64,000 bases of DNA from Arabidopsis thaliana (taxonomy: Eukaryota; Streptophyta; Magnoliopsida; Brassicales; Brassicaceae), in contig NC_003075.7 of the NCBI RefSeq assembly GCF_000001735.4, positions 16,183,001 to 16,247,000 of the forward strand, written 5' to 3'. Position 1 is the first letter of the stretch. Each line of letters opens with the position of its first letter. Below the pieces are notes generated by a model. That model was given only the letters and a program-made list of their open reading frames with translations. It ran no database searches and was not told where the DNA came from. Shown one piece after another: positions 56,566 through 64,000 of the stretch. Both the position numbers and the translations under genes were made by a program.

Positions 56566-58052
56566 TCATCTCGGTGAGCTGAGACCAATGTCCATCCCAT
56601 TGAAAGCAATCGGCGCATACATCCATAGATCATCAGAGCTCAATAACTGCGTAATTATATTTTAAAATATTAGTTAGATCATATTCATATAACAATTGAA
56701 CGTACAAAAAAAAAACGATTTGTATTTAAAACCCTTGCTTACCTTAATTTGGAGCTGCAAAAATTTGACGTAATGAACTGCTTCCTCAAGCATTGTACTA
56801 ATATCGACCTGTTACGTATTTAAGCAATTGTAAATGTTTAGAATCTTTATTAACAATTTCTTGTATAATTAATGAATTTGCATGTAAAAGAGCCATATCT
56901 TCTGCATGTTTAAACGTTTGCATGAGTTTTTTTTTTTACCTTTGTTCCATTGGGGACGAGATTTTGTAAAATCCTTAGTCTCTCGTTAATCCTTTCTCTT
57001 CTTTTCTGCACGACAAAAAAATAATAAAAAACCAAATTAATTTTTTGAAACATAATCTTCCATAAAAATTTGATATTTTATCTTTTTTGTGGGAAACAAA
57101 CAAAGCAATTTACCCTTGCATAGAGGCTTTGAGGATCGGTGGCTGCACCACGACTGGCTCTTGTTTTACCATTGAGGTTGAGGGCCTTTGAGGGATCATC
57201 TTCCTTAGAGGATGAGTCTTCTCCTCCACCGTCTTGATCAGCGCAGTTTGATTCTTCCTCCGTACAGAAAGTGGTGCTTGAGTTCTGTCTACTCATCATT
57301 GCCCCATTCTTTCTTTTCTTCAACTTCGTCTCTCCTTCTTCCTCTTCTCCTTCATTGTTATCCCCACTCATCTCTACGTTCTTCTGGGCCCTCTTATTCA
57401 CTCTTGCTCTCTTGTTTTTCTGAGTCCATGGCAAACCGTTTCTATATTAGTCACTAAACCAAATGTGATCTCTCTAGCTAATTGCCAACCAGTTCGAAAA
57501 TTAAAGACTTACATCAGTAGATGTGGCACGGGATCTCTTTTTGGAGCCGGTGAGAGATTTTGTAGTAGTCACAGAGATCTCAGATTGCAACAAGCTTTCC
57601 TCGTCATCGTGGTTCTCCACTACGGTTTCCAAAGGCATAAGAGTCTTTCCAGAAGAGTATTTCTCAACGTCACACTCACTTGTCTCCTCACCAACAAGGT
57701 ATGAGTTTGTATTGATGGTCACATCTTCCATCCCAAAGTCCATTGTCTCATTTTGGTTCTCTTCAACCGTGGGTGGAACAACGGTGTAATATCCGCTGTT
57801 CCCAGCGCTGTAGCTGCTGCTCTCTTGAGAGAAACAGAAGCTACCGGCTTCAGACACGAGGCTAAGGTGGTTGTGATGAGAACCAAGGTTCCAATACAAG
57901 CCTTGGTGGTCACCACTGGCTGCTGCGCCGGAGGATGAGCCGGTGCCAGGATGATCATAAGAGGCGAGAAGCTGGTTCATGAAATCGGCTTCCTCGGTTG
58001 CATAAGTGTACATTCCTCCGAGGTTGTTGCTCCATTCTCCCATGGCTTCCAT
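56566..58052 (-). CDS. RSL2: bHLH transcription factor for root hair growth, 5 exons
   Basis: Exons: 57513-58052, 57114-57419, 56940-57005, 56743-56808, 56566-56646; 352 residues, all phase 0. The N-terminal two thirds are Ser/Glu/Asn-rich, then a basic run (KKRSRATSTD, KNKRARVNKRAQKN) and Glu-rich spacer. The bHLH domain is at about residues 265-330: basic region and helix 1 in QSLYARKRRERINERLRILQ, loop NLVPNGTKVD, helix 2 ISTMLEEAVHYVKFLQLQIK. This matches the RHD6-like (RSL) class, which binds E-box type DNA and promotes root hair elongation. The tail SSDDLWMYAPIAFNGMDIGL is also class-typical. Matches AT4G33880 (bHLH85); function from established knowledge of RSL genes. Confidence 0.95.
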
Positions 58053-58163
58053 TTTTATATGTTTTGTTAACTAAGCGTCTTAATTAAGAGATTAATCTTA
58101 ATTAAGAAGATTGTTAGTTGGAAGTCTTGTGAGAAGTGAGGGAATGAGGAAGAGGAGTTGGAA

Positions 58164-58173
58164 TGTATATATA
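58164..58173 (-). promoter_or_regulatory. TATA box of RSL2
   Basis: Minus strand reads CTATATATAC about 115 bases upstream of the ATG. Confidence 0.55.
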
Positions 58174-61057
58174 GAGAACATGAGAGATAGTGGATAAATA
58201 AATGTCAACACATAATGACACTAGTTAATCATCTTTCTAATTAATTTGTAAATAACCAAGTCTGGGATACCATTAGATATGGACAGCTAATTATGGTGGG
58301 CTCTCTGCAACTTGGTCATCGAACATTAAGTTTAATATATATTTGTCGTTTGTCGTTTATGATTCTGCATTTCTGCTTGTTAATGGCTTCACTTATATAT
58401 GTTAAATACATCGTTTTAAGTTAAAAACAAGATTATAGTTGGTTGATATACTAGTTCATATGAGAAATGATTGTGGTGGCCGTATTCACTGCATATTTAG
58501 GATCAAAATTGGAAGAGCTCTTAGCTTAGCTCATTATAATTTTATCGACTTCCATGTTTCGTTAGCATCCGAGTAATAAGAGATAAACAGATTTCTTAGC
58601 AAAAGTGTTTTTTGCAAACTCACTCGATGAAATAGTAGATGTGTTAAAAACTCATGAACGTATAGTTTATATTAATGAGTTTTTTTGCACACAACTATGA
58701 TTCAAATTCTTGGGAACACTGAACTTACGGTTAGACCCCATAAACTGCTTTCTAATTGCGCCAATCCGTTGAGATCGCGAGTTTTGATGTTGAGTATCGA
58801 GTAAATACAATTCACAAGTGTTGATCCACCTTAAAAAAAACTTCATATCATAACGTCATATGATACCTATGATATGAATGTTTTTCCCCTAATGACATGT
58901 AGTTAGGTCCCCATATAGTTCAACCTGCCATGATATAAGCAAGACTTATTTTTATTTTAATAGTAAAAAAAAAAATTCTCCAATATTCTACATATAGTAA
59001 GAATATTCCTATATATTGATTAGCTATAAGTGTATTATAATTTATAGCTTAAACTAAAATTCTGCATAATTATACAACGCATTAAAGTATTAAGCATTTT
59101 TTACTTTACAAAGTAACAAACAATCGAGAAACTATTGGGTCTGAGTAGAAAGAATGATATTTTCCCACTCACCCGCTGACTAGAAAAAAAAATCAAAACT
59201 TATCCAAAATCCTTACAAATTTCAAATATATTATATTTAGATAGAAGCATATCCATATGCTATACGACTTCTAAAGAGAAATTATCTAACTAGAATACTG
59301 AATACCTATACAACACAAACACAAAGATATAGATTTATGTACATTGTCTCTTTCTACTTTTACATTTTTTTTCAATTTCTATATTTGTTGTCAGCTGTGT
59401 TTTTTTTCGAATATGCACTGACTAGATTTATGTGCTAATGTGATTAAAATAGATTACAAAATGATGCATACTCTATGGACCTAGACGGCTAGACATATTT
59501 CTCGTCTATTCGATGATTAAATCATGTAAAAATCTAACCTTGAACCAATCAATAACGGATTAAAGAGGTACGACGACTTACGAGAGAAAATTATTGCGTT
59601 TGTCAGTTTGTGTATTATGACAATACTTGGATTATCCTAATTTTTAGTTGTAATTATTATATCAAAACCGAAATAAACTAAGGAATGGAATATTTCGACA
59701 TTAAGCGTAATTCACTTTTAGGTCAAGTTGATGCGAAATTAGAAACAAATGACAAATCAAGCCTATACTTTGAAAAACGCCAACTTGTAGTGACCCAAAA
59801 ACCGGCCGGTTTTTTCCCATCTATTTTGTGATTTGAAGTTTTAATCTACATATATTGTTTAAATTTATTATTATTTTCTTTTGATATTGTGTTTTTGATG
59901 AAACATTTAAAAATTAACCATCTAATTTACGAAACTAAGAACACAAAAGCTCTTCCTCTAACGCCCTTGACAACTTAGTAGTTATTTTATATTAAAATAA
60001 GAATCGCGAAGTCTTTGGTTGCTTAAGTTGTCAAGTTCCATGGATAAAATAACTGTGTAGCAGAAAATAAAGAGTTCATGAGAATGAAAGAGAGAGAGAA
60101 AGGGATGTGAAATGGGAGAATCAGAGACCTGGTTGTTGAACGTGACAGTTTCTGCATCATATTAATGTTTTTAAAATAAGGGAGAAAGAATGATACTGAG
60201 TTATTTGGATTAACTATATTAAGTAATAATTGGTTAGGTTGAGTCAACCACTGGACGGCAGATCGTGCGCGTGGAAAGTCCAAAAGCTCATAAGCCATTC
60301 TTGTTATTAAAAAAAAAAACACTATCTATCTCAGTTAAATGTGTATGACATTTACTTCTACCATGTCTATGAAATTTACTTTCTGATCATGTAATACTTA
60401 CTATGATTTACGTCATGTGACGACGAGCATATACTTTCAAAAATCTACTTAATTTGATTACAATCTCTTTTCTAATTATGATCTTGTAGAGAATGACAAC
60501 AATAATTATTTCTCATATGCATGAGTTCTTTCTTTTATGGTTTTCATATGCATGTGTTCACAAAAGTAATTTTGTGGTATTTGGTCCCAAAAACTATTTG
60601 AACGAACAAAAATAGGCAAAGAAAGGTGACATGCAAGATGAGAGTGTATGTATTGGTGAGTTGATTTTAGCAAATGACAAAAAGATATGAAGTTAGGCGC
60701 ATAAAATTTATCTTGTAATAAATTAGATTCCCGTATATAATGTGTTTTTATATATTAATGTTGTTCTCTTAGCTTTCATCTCTTGTCGTAGAGCGTAAAT
60801 ACTCCAAATATATAGATCCCAAGAAAACGGTTATTAACTCGCTAAGTGAATAAGGTAGTTTAATTTCCTTGGAAAATTAGAAATGTTAATCAATATCCTA
60901 ATTAAACTCTTTAACATAACCTTTTAGGAGTATGCAGGAATCGCCTAAGAGACTAAATAAGCTTTTCGGTGACTGTTTGGGAGCTAAATGACGTAAATAA
61001 AATAACAAAACAAACCAAATATCGACCCTTATGCATAACTAAATTGTATTAGAGTCT

Positions 61058-61104
61058 CTTACTATTACACTTTTTTTGGTTAATTTATTCTTACTATTAC
61101 ACTT
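61058..61104. repeat. 15-bp direct repeat around a 17-base T-rich insert
   Basis: CTTACTATTACACTT at 61058-61072 and 61090-61104, exact; the insert starts TTTTTGGTTAA, i.e. ends in ACCAAAAA on the other strand. Confidence 0.85.
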
Positions 61105-62282
61105 AATCAATTCAAACCTGATATTTTGGCTAAGGAAGACAGCTAACTAACTATCTGCGTTACTAAATATTAAGAGTACACCTATATATAAACCTTACTG
61201 TATAATTTCCGTTTCGTGTGTGTCAGTGTGTGAATTTATGTAGTACAAAAAAGTGATGCATGGCTTCATCAAACTAGAATTGAAAAAAAGAGAGAAAAAA
61301 AGACAGTAGAATGAAACTCAAGGAAATGCAACCCTGAAAAGGATATAATAAAGAAGAACATATAAAGAAGAAACTGACAGGATTTCATAAAATGATCTAT
61401 GTCTAGTATCATACAATACACTTTACATTATAGTTTGCATAAAATTTATCTATTTTATTCTGGATTCAGTAGAATAAAATCTGTGCACAGCTCGAAAGAC
61501 CCAATTGGGTCATCAGATCAGATTTTTTTCCCAGACTAATGATTAGAATAGATTAAAATTATATTGCTCGAACTATTTACTCAGTATTGTTTTAGGAGAT
61601 TACTTCTTTAAAGCAATCCTTGCACGCACGACCAAACATTATTGCATATCAAACAAGTATTTGTTTTTTCTTTTAAAAACATGTATTATTTAGTTTAATA
61701 AGTAGTAATTCTTACAATTTCTTTGTTGGGTAGTTAGCTGGCAATTTGATGCCCCTAAAGAATTAAAAAAAAGAAGAAAGACAAACAACCACTTTTTTAT
61801 TCTTCATAAAATTGTCGTTTCAGTTAACATGGACGCTATTTTGTAATTTTCAACCTAGTTATTTCTTGCGTTTGTTTAGTACTACTGTTTTATGGATATT
61901 AATTCTAAAGAACAAATACCGGAAGTTAATCGGACGAATAAAATTCCAATCTAACAGCTTTGTCTTTTCCAGTAATGAAGAATTTTTTTAGATGTTTATT
62001 CTGCAGAATTACTTGTAATTACTTATTCAACCCGTACATAAACATAAATAACCATACAATCAATTCTATTTATATTTATGAGAAAAAAAGAACTCATATA
62101 GGTGTTTAATTTATTTATTTTTGTTTCAAATAGGTATATTTTTTCCTAAGTTTCTATGCAAAATTAGATGACTACGAATGAAAGAGTTATATTACATAAA
62201 TACAGGACGAAAAAAGATTTTTTTTTTTTTTTTTGGCAAAGAACAAGACGAAAGAAAGCTATGATGTCCCTATACAGGTCCT

Positions 62283-62336
62283 AACTATACAGTCTCAGAT
62301 CACATAAAACCAAAAAACAACTATACAGTCTCAAAT
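62283..62336. repeat. 18-bp direct repeat around an A-rich 18-base insert
   Basis: AACTATACAGTCTCAGAT at 62283-62300 and a copy with one mismatch at 62319-62336; the insert contains AACCAAAAAA. Confidence 0.8.
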
Positions 62337-64000
62337 TATATAAACATTAAGTCTATTCATATCGGATAATATATATATCGCAGTATCTCACATCTATATT
62401 GTCATGCATCATATAGTTTCTTAGTTAAAGAGACTAACCCTAATAAATGTGAATACTATGAAAATGTGAAATACATTCATATAATGCATATGAAGTCTAA
62501 TTGACATACATCATCACCGAAACGAACATTGCTTACAACGTACGTCAACCTCTTGGTTCTTAAGAAACGTTAGTCATTACCGGTATCAAACTAGGTGTCT
62601 ATCCAGCTTTTTTTTTTGTTTTAATGTTTCATCTTTTGATCCGGTCGTCGGATTGCTTTATTTTGAATTGCGTATAAAAAAAAAAACTGATCCTTTTTAC
62701 GACTTTATTTGACAACGTATAGAAAGTGAAATAGTGATAAAATAGCCATGAACTCATTCTTATCCAGCAAACCATGTAAAGTTTTTAGCTCCTTTCCTAT
62801 TATTACAGATGAGAGCAACGCTATTTTTGCTGAAGTTATAGGGTATTATGGAGTCATTAATTAGTGAAATCTTCAAGTTTGGAAAGTAAGATTATTAATT
62901 TGCGATAAAACCATAATTAGCTAGAGATCAAGGTGCACAACGTGTGTCGGATATTCCTCAGCATCATTATTCATACTAAATTTATAAGTATGTTTATTAG
63001 ACACACTTAAAATATAGACGTAGACGCAAACCACACGCATATATTAGAAAAAATGATATGCACAACACAATAATGAATCATCGGAAAATCACATCTGTTA
63101 ACTAATATTAACTTGTTAAGAAAAGGGCACAACTTATATCAGAAAATCACATATGTTAACTGAATGATTTAAGTTATATTTGGATCATATACATTTCTGA
63201 ATGAACTTAATTGATCTGATCAACGACGAAAATAAAAAAACATGAGACAAAAAAAAAAGCAGAATAATGTAAAATAAATTTAGATTTTTCGATGAAACCG
63301 GAATCTCGCGTGAACCAAGTAGTTGTCTTCTTTTAAAAAACAAAGTGATTTTTTGTGATCTTACCGTTCTAAGTGGCTATGAAAAACAAACATCTAACAT
63401 TTAATAAATACCGTTTAGACACTTAAATCTATTGAAATTTTACTCTGTAAGACGTACAAACTAATTTCTCTGTTTAGCCTATCAACACGAAGCAATTATT
63501 TGATTTATCTTAATTAAATTTGATTCGGCTGACGATTGGTAGGTGAAGAGAATGTTTTTATTCGTTACTCTATATAATAATTTGAAATTATAAGACCACC
63601 TAATAATATATACTTCTAACTCTTCTCTTCTTTATATATGGTTTCTTGATTTGATGATATAAGCATACGATTATTTCAGAATCTTTTAGTTTCATTTTTA
63701 AACTGTTTGTTACGGTTTGCGTCCGCCTCGTGCATTCGTCTTTTTCCATTTGATTGACTTCGACGTTTGGTGCATTGATTGATGTATGACAAAAAAAAAA
63801 TATGACAACAATAGTCTATAGGCAACAAGTAACACTAATATTATTGAACGGATAAAAAACATGAATATATACATTATGATAAATTTTGATCAAATCATAT
63901 ATTGGGCAGAGGAATATATGATTGTTTTGGCTACCGGAGTAGATCTCAAATCGAAACTTAGATTAATTTCCAACAGAAATTAACCACAATAAAATTGATC

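Larger units (their letters stand above)
58174..64000. other. Intergenic region upstream of RSL2, to window end
   Basis: Nearly 6 kb, AT-rich. The longest open frame (60023-60322, minus) has AT-driven composition and no recognisable domain. Direct-repeat micro-insertions are at 61058-61104 and 62283-62336, and a diverged 21-base repeat at 63082-63102/63141-63161. It includes the RSL2 promoter; any further gene would start beyond the window. Confidence 0.5.

Noticed and set aside
60023-60322. 99-codon minus-strand open frame upstream of RSL2
   Set aside because: No recognisable domain, biased residues and no promoter or splice evidence.

Overview
The window looks like nuclear plant DNA: it is AT-rich, genes are split by short GT-AG introns, TATA boxes and telo-box/site II promoter elements are present, and gene spacing is compact. 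From the proteins I recognise it as Arabidopsis thaliana (or a very close relative), long arm of chromosome 4, about loci AT4G33720 to AT4G33880. Locus names and symbols are from memory; exon boundaries were read by hand from the sequence by matching splice signals, reading phase and family conservation. All coding models given close in frame.

Layout. 1-2.6 kb: two CAP/PR-1-like secreted proteins on + (the first cut by the window edge). 4.4-5.8 kb: a + strand gene for a very acidic single-pass membrane protein. 6.3-10.3 kb (-): organellar, bacterial-type aspartyl-tRNA synthetase, 15 exons. 10.6-13.2 kb (-): inositol 1,3,4-trisphosphate 5/6-kinase ITPK2, 9 exons, one of its introns GC-AG. 13.2-19.2 kb: mostly non-coding, but with an orphan plus-strand core promoter at 17.55 kb followed by direct and tandem repeats. 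19.2-20.6 kb (-): small, probably plastid-targeted membrane protein. 21.3-24.9 kb (-): fatty acyl-CoA reductase CER4/FAR3. 27.4-28.3 kb (-): SOB FIVE-LIKE protein.

30.3-49.3 kb is the centrepiece: six head-to-tail glycoside hydrolase family 10 (xylanase-type) genes on -, called A to F here. They form two subfamilies with different intron layouts (A,B against C-F). Five are intact with both catalytic glutamates; copy E is a pseudogene with one nonsense codon and one single-base deletion. The paralogous copies and their flanks act as internal controls and show recent small changes: GC/GT donor switches, a CArG-box promoter block present in C and D but broken in E, a duplicated leader segment in B, an enlarged intron in A, and several micro-insertions flanked by 12-18 bp direct repeats.

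50.4-51.1 kb (-): ribosomal protein S29/uS14 with a telo-box/site II promoter. 51.7-53.5 kb (-): class III peroxidase 48 with an N-terminal anchor and an unusual C-terminal insertion. 56.6-58.1 kb (-): root-hair bHLH factor RSL2. 58.1-64.0 kb: AT-rich intergenic DNA in which I see no gene.

Apart from the tandem families the genes are unrelated in function; several act at the plant surface or wall (cuticular wax, GH10 wall enzymes, peroxidase, root hair regulator, CAP proteins), but I see no evidence of a functional cluster. I found no CRISPR array, tRNA, rRNA or intact transposon. The least explained signal is the recurrent set of A/T-rich micro-insertions flanked by direct repeats, three of which can be matched to unoccupied sites in neighbouring paralogous copies.
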